Positions 22,756-28,818 of a DNA stretch of 28,818 nt are shown piece after piece. The position numbers and the translations under genes are program-made. Position 1 is the first letter of the stretch. Each line of letters starts with the position of its first letter. The DNA is from QHXQ01 sp036389375 (lineage in GTDB: Bacteria; Acidobacteriota; Blastocatellia; Pyrinomonadales; Pyrinomonadaceae), in NCBI GenBank assembly GCA_036389375.1, contig DASVQA010000116.1:1-28818 (forward strand). Reading direction: 5' to 3'. Under the pieces are notes generated by a model. That model was given only the letters and a program-made list of their open reading frames with translations. It was not told where the DNA came from and searched no databases.

Positions 22756-23313
22756 TCAGACTTCTTCCACGATAATGTTCTGATTCGAGTAGATGCAGAT
22801 GTCGCCGGCGATGCGCAGGGCTTCGAGGGCGATGTCGTGTGCGTTCAACTCCGTATGTTTCAAGAGGGCGCGCGCGGCTGAGAGCGCGTAAGGGCCGCCG
22901 GAGCCGATGGCAAGCGCACCCTCCGTCTCGTCGGGCGCGATCACGTCGCCATTGCCGGAGAGCAGAAAGGAACTGCGCTCGTCGGCGACCATGAGCAGTG
23001 CTTCGAGGTGGCGCAGGATTTTGTCCGTGCGCCATTCTTTGCTCAGTTCGATGGCGGCGCGTTCCAGATTGCCGTGATACTGCTCCAGCTTGCCCTCGAA
23101 GCGGGTCAGCAGTGAAAAGGCATCGGCGGACGCGCCGGCAAAACCCGCGACGATCTTATCGTTGTAGAGGCGGCGGACTTTGCGCGCGGCGCTTTTCATC
23201 ACGGTGTCGCCGAGCGTAACCTGTCCGTCGCCGGCCATGGCGACGTGTCCGGCCCGGCGCACCAGCAGCACGGTTGTGCTGCGCAGGCGCGGCATTGCAG
23301 TTTTTTTCTTCAT
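22756..23313 (-). CDS. hslV: ATP-dependent protease peptidase subunit HslV
   Basis: This 185-residue threonine peptidase is of the proteasome beta type. The mature protein should begin at Thr13 (TTVLLV), which removes a 12-residue propeptide of sequence MKKKTAMPRLRS. Motifs are AGDGQVTLG, KVRRLYNDKIVAGFAGASADAF and AIGSGGPYA. A second ATG at 23295 would shorten the propeptide to six residues. HslV forms a double ring and degrades proteins unfolded by HslU. Confidence 0.95.
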   Translation of the reverse strand: MKKKTAMPRLRSTTVLLVRRAGHVAMAGDGQVTLGDTVMKSAARKVRRLYNDKIVAGFAGASADAFSLLTRFEGKLEQYHGNLERAAIELSKEWRTDKILRHLEALLMVADERSSFLLSGNGDVIAPDETEGALAIGSGGPYALSAARALLKHTELNAHDIALEALRIAGDICIYSNQNIIVEEV

Positions 23314-23432
23314 CGCTGTGAACGGAGACTATAGGAACAGGCCGGAAGGGAAGTCAAGGAACGAGGCCGGGCGGATACGGAGGCCCGGTCGCCTGTGGCT
23401 ACTGTGGCTTGGGCGTGAATCTGACTGGTCGT

Positions 23433-23461
23433 TTGGGCGCGCGCTCGTGCTGTATGATAAT
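23433..23461 (+). promoter_or_regulatory. Candidate promoter upstream of the C26-type hydrolase
   Basis: TTGGGC at 23433-23438 and GATAAT at 23456-23461 are 17 bases apart. It lies in the 262-base gap after the divergent hslV and about 115 bases before the gene start. Read by eye only. Confidence 0.35.
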
Positions 23462-23575
23462 GTGCAAGGCGTGCGCTGCCGGCGAGTTGTTGCGACTGTC
23501 CGGCCGGGCGTTACGCGTAGACGCGCGAGCAGCTAACAGCCTGCGCCCAAAACTGTCCGGCGGATGAGGTCAGCG

Positions 23576-24334
23576 ATGAGACAGGGTCGGCCATTAATCG
23601 GCATCACCATGCGGCACGAGTTGGAGACGGAACGTTTCTATCTGGCGCGCGCCTATGGCGATGCGGTCGAAGCCGCAGGGGGCGTGCCGGTACACATCTC
23701 TCTGATCCCACACGCGGGCTATATAGAGACGTTGCTGGCCACGCTGTCCGGTGTGCTGCTGCCCGGTAGTGCGTCGGACGTAGACCCTCTGCGCTACGGG
23801 CGTGAGCCGCGCCCGCGCCTGGGGAGCGTACATCCGCTCAAGGACGAGACGGACGCGCTCGTGCTGGCGGAAGTCGAACGGCGCGCTCTGCCGCTCTTGG
23901 CTATCTGCTTCGGGCTGCAAATCTGGAACGTAGAGCGCGGCGGCACGCTCATACAGGACATAGAGAGCGAGTGGCCCGGGGCGCTGAAACATGAGCAGGG
24001 CGCACCGCGCGGGCGGCGCGCACATCACGTGCGCCTGCTGGCGGGCAGCCGGCTCGCGGCGCTGGCGGCGAGCGAGCATGCGCTGGTGAATAGCCATCAT
24101 CATCAGGCCATAGAGACGCTCGGACGTGAACTGCGCGCCACAGCCTGGGCCGCAGATGGACTGATCGAGGGCGCGGAGGACGTGCGGACTGATCGTTGGG
24201 CGGTCGGCGTCCAGTGGCATCCCGAAATCGAATGGGCGGGCGACGATTTCGCCACACGCCTCTTCGCGGATTTCGTCACGGCGGCGCGCAAATATGCCGA
24301 CACACACGCCGCAGAACCGGCCAGCGTCCGATAA
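23576..24334 (+). CDS. Class-I glutamine amidotransferase-like hydrolase (peptidase C26, gamma-glutamyl-GABA hydrolase type)
   Basis: I chose ATG 23576 because GAGGT lies five bases upstream; an ATG four codons earlier has no such site. The roughly 252-residue protein has LLPGSASDVDPLRYG, the nucleophile Cys111 in LLAICFGLQ, and His215-x-Glu217 in VQWHPEIEW. These give the Cys-His-Glu triad of the C26/PuuD family, which hydrolyses gamma-glutamyl amides. 'CFG' where most relatives have 'CRG' is slightly unusual. The substrate is unknown. Confidence 0.87.
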   Translation: MRQGRPLIGITMRHELETERFYLARAYGDAVEAAGGVPVHISLIPHAGYIETLLATLSGVLLPGSASDVDPLRYGREPRPRLGSVHPLKDETDALVLAEVERRALPLLAICFGLQIWNVERGGTLIQDIESEWPGALKHEQGAPRGRRAHHVRLLAGSRLAALAASEHALVNSHHHQAIETLGRELRATAWAADGLIEGAEDVRTDRWAVGVQWHPEIEWAGDDFATRLFADFVTAARKYADTHAAEPASVR

Positions 24335-24381
24335 CGTCTAAGGTCGTACATTTGTCGGGCATGGACAGCGTGTAAACGTTT

Positions 24382-25149
24382 ATGACTTTGACGGACAGCT
24401 TGCAGTTGCGCGGGCGTGTGGCGCTGGTGACGGGCGGGGCGCGCGGCATAGGCCGGGCGATTGCGTTGCGGCTGGCGGAGGCGGGCGCGGCCGTTGCGGT
24501 CAACTATTTACAGGCGGAAGGGGCTGCGCAGGAGGTCGTGCGCGCGGCGGCAAAATTCGACGTAAGTGCGACGGCGCTCGGTGCGGACGTGAGCCGGCCG
24601 GCGGAGGCTGAAGGGCTGGTGCGTGCGGTCTGCGAGCAGTTTGGCGGATTGGATATAGTCGTCTGCAACGCCGGTTTGTGGGCGGGCGCAGCGGTCGAAG
24701 AGCTTGAAGAGGCTTTGTGGGATAAGACTCTGGACGTTAATTTGAAAGGGACTTGGGCAGTCTGCCGTGCGGCTGTGCCCGTACTCAAACGGCGCGGCTG
24801 GGGACGCATACTCATCATCAGTTCGACCGCAGGGCAGCGCGGCGAGGCGTTCGTCTCAAATTACGCGGCGGCCAAGGGCGGGCAGATTTCATTTACCAAA
24901 TCGCTCGCGCCAGAACTTGCGCCTTACGGCATCACGGTCAATGCCATCGCGCCGGGCTGGGTGGACACGGAGATGACCGCCGAAGTTATGGGCGATGAGC
25001 AGCGCCGCCACGAGATTGAACGCGCGATCCCGCTCGGGCGTGTCGCCGACGCAGACGACGTGGCGCTGCCGGCCCTCTTTCTGTGCAGCGAGTGGGCGCG
25101 GCACATCACGGGCGCGGTCTTGAACGTAAACGGCGGCGCGGTACTCTGA
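24382..25149 (+). CDS. Short-chain dehydrogenase/reductase (FabG-like)
   Basis: This 255-residue protein has the Rossmann motif TGGARGIG (17-24), NAG (96-98), Asn120, Ser148, Tyr161 and Lys165 (YAAAK), and ends with 'ITGAVLNVNGGAVL'. This is the classical SDR with NAD(P)H cofactor; sequence and length fit 3-oxoacyl-ACP reductase-like enzymes, but the window has no fatty acid synthesis genes, so the substrate is open. No strong ribosome binding site precedes the ATG. Confidence 0.85.
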   Translation: MTLTDSLQLRGRVALVTGGARGIGRAIALRLAEAGAAVAVNYLQAEGAAQEVVRAAAKFDVSATALGADVSRPAEAEGLVRAVCEQFGGLDIVVCNAGLWAGAAVEELEEALWDKTLDVNLKGTWAVCRAAVPVLKRRGWGRILIISSTAGQRGEAFVSNYAAAKGGQISFTKSLAPELAPYGITVNAIAPGWVDTEMTAEVMGDEQRRHEIERAIPLGRVADADDVALPALFLCSEWARHITGAVLNVNGGAVL

Positions 25150-25229
25150 GGGTGGCAAGGCGGCGTTAGCGCCCGGCGTGCGCGCCGGTGTTTATCCGAT
25201 CCGGCTGGACGTGAATTTCGGGGAGAGCG

Positions 25230-26924
25230 ATGTTCGAACGTTACACGGAGAATGCGCGGCGGGTCATCTTCTTCGCTCGTTACGAAGCCTCTCTGGCCGG
25301 CGCGCAGATGATCGAGCCGGCGCATATACTGCTGGGCATGCTGCGCGAGGATAAAATGCTGCTGAAGCGTTTCCTGCCCGCCCCGGACGACGTAGCCGCA
25401 GCGCTCAGAGACGAACTCACACGCCGCGTCGCTGTGCGCGAACAGATTTCCACGAGCGCCGAACTGCCGCTCGCGCCGGAAGCAAAGCGCGTGCTGGTTT
25501 ACGCGCACGAAGAGGGCAGCACACTCGGACACCGCCATATTGGCACGGAGCATCTGCTTATGGGCTTATTACGCGAAGAAGATTCGGTCGCAGCCGAAGC
25601 GCTCAACCGACAGGGGCTGTCGCTGGACGCCATACGCAAAGAGGTGGCGGCCAACCCCGCATCTACGACGATGGCGCACACCGCTGATTCAGCGGCAAAT
25701 CAGTTCGTCGCCGGCCCTGCGGGCGAACTCCGGCGGCGCGCGCGGCGCACGGGGCGGCGCACTGTCTTAGGTCTCGAAAGACTGCTCGGCGAACGGTCTG
25801 CGCTGGTGCGCGGCGCGCGTGTGGGGTTGATCTGCAATCAGGCGTCAGTCGATCACGGGCTGCGGCACGCGGCCGACCTCTTTAACGAACAGCATGCGTG
25901 CCGTCTGACCGCGCTCTTTGGCCCGCAGCACGGCATACGCGGCGACGTGCAGGACAACATGGTCGAGACGCCGCACGCATACGACGCGGAGACGGGTGTG
26001 CCGGTCTATTCGCTCTATAGCGAGACGCGCGAGCCGACCGAAGAGATGCTTAGCGAGGTGGACGTGCTCGTCTTCGATCTGCAAGACGTGGGCTGCCGCA
26101 TCTATACCTTCATCTACACGTTGGCCAACTGCATGCGCGCGGCGGCGCGCTACGGTAAACGCGTCGTCGTCTGCGACCGGCCGAACCCGATCGGCGGCAC
26201 GCACGTCGCAGGGACTGTGCTCGAACCGGAGTACGCCTCCTTTGTGGGTCAGTTTCCGCTGGCCACGCGACATGGCATGACCGTGTGTGAACTGGCGCGC
26301 ATGTTCCAGCAGGAATTCGGGCTGACGTGCGAGCTTGAGTTGGTCGAGATGGCTGGCTGGGCGCGCGATCTTTGGCTGGACGAGACGGACGCCCCCTGGG
26401 TGTTGCCGTCACCAAATATGCCGACGCTGGACGCGGCCACGGTCTTTCCCGGCCCCGTCCACATAGAGGGCACGCAGATGTCTGAAGGGCGGGGGACTAC
26501 GCGGCCGTTTGAATTGATCGGTGCGCCCTACATAGAAGCCTCGTCTTATGCCCGCGCGCTGCTGGCTTACAGGCTGCCGGGCGTATACTTTCGTCCCAGC
26601 AACTTCCAGCCGACGTTTCAGAAGCACGCCGGGCGCACCTGCGGCGGCGTGCAGATACACGTGACCGACCGAGAGCAGTTCGAGCCGGTGACGGCCGGCG
26701 TCGCCGCAGTCAAGACAGCTTACGAGTTGTACGGGGAGCATTTTCGTTGGAAAGAGCCGCCTTACGAGTACGTATATGATAAAAACCCCTTCGACGTGAT
26801 CGCCGGCACGGCTCGCCTGCGCACACAGATCGAGGCGGGCGAAACTTTGGATAGCATCGTCGCGTCCTGGCGCGAGCCGCTGCGGGAGTTTGAGCAGAGG
26901 CGTGCGCGGTATCTGCTCTACTGA
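25230..26924 (+). CDS. Fusion: ClpC-like N-terminal domain + DUF1343/NamZ-type (exo-N-acetylmuramidase-like) domain
   Basis: This 564-residue protein starts at ATG 25230, with GGGGAG a few bases upstream. Residues 1-145 form the two Clp N-terminal repeats (MFERYTENARRVIFFARYEA..., then LAPEAKRVLVYAHEEG, GTEHLLMGLL). An Arg-rich linker (about 146-178) leads to a DUF1343 domain. This has RVGLICNQASVD, ALFGPQHGIRGDVQDN (about 228-243), 'VLVFDLQDVGCRIYTFIYTL', 'VCDRPNPIGG' and 'VYDKNPFDVIAG'. DUF1343 includes NamZ (GH171), which removes terminal MurNAc from peptidoglycan fragments. The position that is Glu in GPEHG relatives is Gln233 here, a variant I also recall in other DUF1343 proteins. No signal peptide, so the product is probably cytoplasmic. 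The continuous frame argues for a true fusion. Confidence 0.85.
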   Translation: MFERYTENARRVIFFARYEASLAGAQMIEPAHILLGMLREDKMLLKRFLPAPDDVAAALRDELTRRVAVREQISTSAELPLAPEAKRVLVYAHEEGSTLGHRHIGTEHLLMGLLREEDSVAAEALNRQGLSLDAIRKEVAANPASTTMAHTADSAANQFVAGPAGELRRRARRTGRRTVLGLERLLGERSALVRGARVGLICNQASVDHGLRHAADLFNEQHACRLTALFGPQHGIRGDVQDNMVETPHAYDAETGVPVYSLYSETREPTEEMLSEVDVLVFDLQDVGCRIYTFIYTLANCMRAAARYGKRVVVCDRPNPIGGTHVAGTVLEPEYASFVGQFPLATRHGMTVCELARMFQQEFGLTCELELVEMAGWARDLWLDETDAPWVLPSPNMPTLDAATVFPGPVHIEGTQMSEGRGTTRPFELIGAPYIEASSYARALLAYRLPGVYFRPSNFQPTFQKHAGRTCGGVQIHVTDREQFEPVTAGVAAVKTAYELYGEHFRWKEPPYEYVYDKNPFDVIAGTARLRTQIEAGETLDSIVASWREPLREFEQRRARYLLY

Positions 26925-26925
26925 T

Positions 26926-26976
26926 AGATTACTCGTGTTATATGATAAGAAAGGCACCGGCCCTTAAGAGTAATCT
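26926..26976. promoter_or_regulatory. Perfect 9-base inverted repeat upstream of the FmdE-like gene
   Basis: AGATTACTC at 26926-26934 pairs with GAGTAATCT at 26968-26976 around a 33-base spacer that contains a -10-like TATGAT (26941-26946). It begins two bases after the stop of the DUF1343 gene and could act as an operator or, less likely, a terminator. CTTTAAGTT also occurs twice nearby (26975-26983, 27000-27008). Confidence 0.35.
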
Positions 26977-27033
26977 TTAAGTTCGTCGCCGCGCCGACTC
27001 TTTAAGTTTTACCTGACATTAGGACTAACCAGC

Positions 27034-27618
27034 GTGGATTTAACGGAACTGCTTGGTGAATGCGAACGCCAGCACGGGCACATGTGTCCGGGTCAGGTTT
27101 TAGGCGCGCGCATGGCGTTGCTGGGCTGTCGTCTGCTTGGTCTCGACGACCCGCGCGGGGCTGATCGTAAGCGACTCATCGTGTGGGTTGAGATTGATCG
27201 TTGCATGGCGGATGCGGTCAGTGCGGTGACGGGCGTGCGGCTGGGCCGGCGCAGCCTCAAGTTTTTTGACTATGGTAAGGTCGCCGCAACTTTTTTGCAC
27301 ACAGAGACGGGGCAGGCTGTGCGTATCGCCGCGCTTGATAGCTCGCGCCGGCTGGCAGACGAGCGTTACGCGGGGCTTGAAAGCAAGAAAGAGCGGCAGA
27401 TGCGCGCATATCTGGAAGCGGCAGAGAGCGAATTGTTCAAGGTTGAAAGGGTACAGGTCAGTTACGGCGAGCTTGATGCTCCGGGCAGCCCGCGCGTGCG
27501 CGTAAGTTGCGTACAGTGTGGAGAAGGCGTAAACGACGGACGCGAGGTGCGCGCGGCAAGTGGTGAGATTTTATGTAAACCATGCGCCGCCGGTGGTTAT
27601 TATCAAAGCGTGCGATAG
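27034..27618 (+). CDS. FmdE-like protein with C-terminal zinc-ribbon
   Basis: This 194-residue protein starts at GTG 27034 with AGGA nine bases upstream. The N-terminal FmdE domain has HGHMCPGQVLGARMALLG (His14, His16, Cys18), Cys57 in DRCMADAVSAVTG and 'FFDYGKVAATF'. The C-terminus has two CxxC pairs (Cys159, Cys162; Cys181, Cys184), like a TraR/DksA zinc ribbon. FmdE was named from the formylmethanofuran dehydrogenase operon of methanogens, but homologues occur widely in bacteria and their role is not established. The remaining genes of such an operon are absent, so a methanogenic function is not implied. Confidence 0.85.
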   Translation: MDLTELLGECERQHGHMCPGQVLGARMALLGCRLLGLDDPRGADRKRLIVWVEIDRCMADAVSAVTGVRLGRRSLKFFDYGKVAATFLHTETGQAVRIAALDSSRRLADERYAGLESKKERQMRAYLEAAESELFKVERVQVSYGELDAPGSPRVRVSCVQCGEGVNDGREVRAASGEILCKPCAAGGYYQSVR

Positions 27619-27675
27619 ATTGTAGCCTGCACCGCAGTTTAAGTTGAGCACAGGGCGGCGTTCCGGGTCTGATAA

Positions 27676-27698
27676 CGTCAAAGGTAGCTCGTTTGACG
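27676..27698. promoter_or_regulatory. Inverted repeat upstream of the four-helix membrane protein gene
   Basis: CGTCAAA at 27676-27682 and TTTGACG at 27692-27698 form a perfect 7-base pair with a 9-base loop, 28 bases before the gene start at 27727. An operator or small RNA hairpin is possible. GGAGGA at 27717-27722 is the ribosome binding site. Confidence 0.3.
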
Positions 27699-27726
27699 CG
27701 CAACGGTATGATTTTGGAGGACTTGT

Positions 27727-28140
27727 ATGGCCTTAAGGATTGATGCGGAAAAAGAGCAGGGCAGTGCTAAGGCGTGGCTGGCTGGCATTTTGGCGTGGCT
27801 GGTGCCGGGCGGTGGGCATCTTTTATTGGGCCGGTACGGGCGTGGGCTGCTGCTGGGGGGCGTCGTTTATCTGCTTTACATAGTCGGGTTGCTGCTCGGC
27901 GGACATCTCTACGGGCCGCATAATGCGGATGAGACCGGGTTGCTGGCTTATGTCTTCGGTTTGTGCGACCTTGGCTCCGGTCTGCTCTATTTGACCTGCC
28001 TGTGGGGTGGCATCGGGCTGGTTGATCAGGCTAGCCGTGCGACGGCAGAGTATGGAAATATCTTCATCATGGTGGCGGGTCTGCTGAACTACTTGCTGGC
28101 GCTCGACGCATACGATCTCAGTGCAGGGAGGAAGGCGTGA
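27727..28140 (+). CDS. Small polytopic membrane protein (DUF6677-like)
   Basis: This 137-residue protein has about four transmembrane helices (about residues 17-30, 38-57, 73-99 and 111-127). A Gly-rich first loop VPGGGHLLLGRYGRG resembles TM2-type membrane proteins, and the conserved-looking end GNIFIMVAGLLNYLLALDAYDL fits the DUF6677 family as I remember it. A strong GGAGGA site precedes the ATG. Function unknown; it shares a 4-base stop/start overlap with the next gene. Confidence 0.75.
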   Translation: MALRIDAEKEQGSAKAWLAGILAWLVPGGGHLLLGRYGRGLLLGGVVYLLYIVGLLLGGHLYGPHNADETGLLAYVFGLCDLGSGLLYLTCLWGGIGLVDQASRATAEYGNIFIMVAGLLNYLLALDAYDLSAGRKA

Positions 28141-28307
28141 GGCATTTCTTACTAATGGTCGGATTCGCTCTGGCTGTCTCGGTCGTTTTCGGCATCACGG
28201 GGCGCGAAACACCGCGCGCGCGTCTGTTCTACGGGTTGAAGATTTTCGCTGAATTTATCGGCATCGGTTTAGCGCTCGGCTGGCTACTTTACTGGCTACC
28301 GATCTAG
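28137..28307 (+). CDS. 56-residue membrane protein, translationally coupled
   Basis: The GTG at 28137 overlaps the previous stop (GTGA) and has GGGAGG six bases upstream. The 56-residue product has two hydrophobic stretches (about residues 4-20 and 38-54) separated by a charged loop TGRETPRARLFYGLK. The small size means it falls below usual gene length cut-offs. The coupling suggests it acts with the four-helix protein. No family recognised. Confidence 0.65.
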   Translation: MRHFLLMVGFALAVSVVFGITGRETPRARLFYGLKIFAEFIGIGLALGWLLYWLPI

Positions 28308-28383
28308 CCGACGCTCCACCCACGCGTCCGATAAAATAGGCAAGCTTTTACCGCACCCACTTTTCAGCATCAATAACAGCCCT

Positions 28384-28818
28384 ATGGCATTGCACGAGAC
28401 CGACGCTTTTGTGCTGCGTACTTATAAACTGGCAGAGGCCGATAAGATCGTCATCCTGTTAACCCCACAGTCGGGTCTGCTGCGCGGCGTGGCGCGTGGC
28501 GCACGCAGGCTCAAAAGCCGATTTGGTGCAAGCCTTGAACTATTCACCCTTATCTCCTTGACTTATCACGAGAAGGAGGCACGCGAGTTAGTCTCGATCA
28601 GTCAGGCGGAGATCACTCGCTCCTACTTCCATCTGGCCCAAAACGAGGAGCTAGTCTCGGCCCTTAACTACCTGAGCGAACTGCTGATCGAGTTTGCCCC
28701 GCCGCACGCACCCGACGAAAAACTCTTTCGTATGGTCAAGGTCTGTCTGGAGGCTCTGGCGGCGCTGCCGGCCGACAGGGACGCGATAGTACGCTACTTT
28801 GAGATTTGGCTGCTCAGG
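28384..28818 (+). CDS. recO: DNA repair protein RecO, 3'-truncated by window end
   Basis: This ATG-started frame (145 codons to the window edge) has the RecO N-terminal OB-fold signature: ALHETDAFVLRTYKLAEADKIV, TPQSGLLRGVARGARRLKSRFGASLELFTL, then the helical region with YLSELLIEFAPPHAPDEKLF. RecO loads RecA onto gapped single-stranded DNA with RecR. The zinc-finger region lies beyond the window. No preceding gene of the usual era/recO neighbourhood was found. Confidence 0.93.
   Translation, partial: MALHETDAFVLRTYKLAEADKIVILLTPQSGLLRGVARGARRLKSRFGASLELFTLISLTYHEKEARELVSISQAEITRSYFHLAQNEELVSALNYLSELLIEFAPPHAPDEKLFRMVKVCLEALAALPADRDAIVRYFEIWLLR

Noticed and set aside
1..28818. CRISPR arrays, tRNA or rRNA genes, IS elements, phage attachment sites
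   Set aside because: No regularly spaced repeats, cloverleaf, transposase or integrase sequence was seen on either strand.

Overview
The window looks like chromosomal DNA from a GC-rich member of the Acidobacteriota, probably class Blastocatellia. This is inferred from a VWFA-related Acidobacterial-type protein (9436-10380), a ClpC-like N-terminal domain used outside a Clp ATPase, an HslUV protease and the overall codon style. No rRNA, tRNA, IS element, phage gene or CRISPR array was seen.

Region 1 (1-4601, + strand) is the most interesting part. It is a compact cassette that looks like a ribosomally synthesised, post-translationally modified peptide (RiPP) locus. It holds the end of an NTP_transf_5-type nucleotidyltransferase, a secreted protein with STN-like domains, a 61-residue TTG-initiated candidate precursor peptide, an HPr-kinase-like protein, a radical SAM enzyme with a Cys-rich C-terminus, and a PqqD-like peptide-recognition protein. 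From 955 to 4601 the genes are nearly contiguous. A lasso-peptide B2-type (transglutaminase-like) protein lies about 4.3 kb further on, on the opposite strand (8897-9349). No asparagine-synthetase-like lasso cyclase is present in the window.

Region 2 (4644-8861) is one very large secreted nuclease-type protein (lamin-tail, Calx-beta, OB-like, endonuclease/exonuclease/phosphatase, lamin-tail). It has its own promoter candidate and a strong terminator shared with the convergent minus-strand genes.

Region 3 (8897-14344, - strand) holds the B2 protein, a VWA protein, a coiled-coil secreted protein, two envelope proteins of unknown function, the murein endolytic transglycosylase MltG and the RuvX/YqgF nuclease.

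Region 4 (14422-15922, + strand) is an S41 (C-terminal processing) protease homologue in which both the catalytic Ser and Lys positions are substituted. Three direct repeats precede it and a perfect hairpin terminator follows it.

Region 5 (15942-23313, - strand) holds a TlpA-like thioredoxin, an acyl-CoA carboxylase carboxyltransferase subunit, and a tight operon hslV-hslU-FN3 lipoprotein-crcB-FAH hydrolase-DUF402 with several 4-base stop/start overlaps.

Region 6 (23433-28818, + strand) holds a class-I glutamine-amidotransferase-like hydrolase, an SDR reductase, a fusion of a Clp N-terminal domain to a DUF1343/NamZ-type domain, an FmdE-like zinc protein, two small membrane proteins (one only 56 residues) and the beginning of recO.
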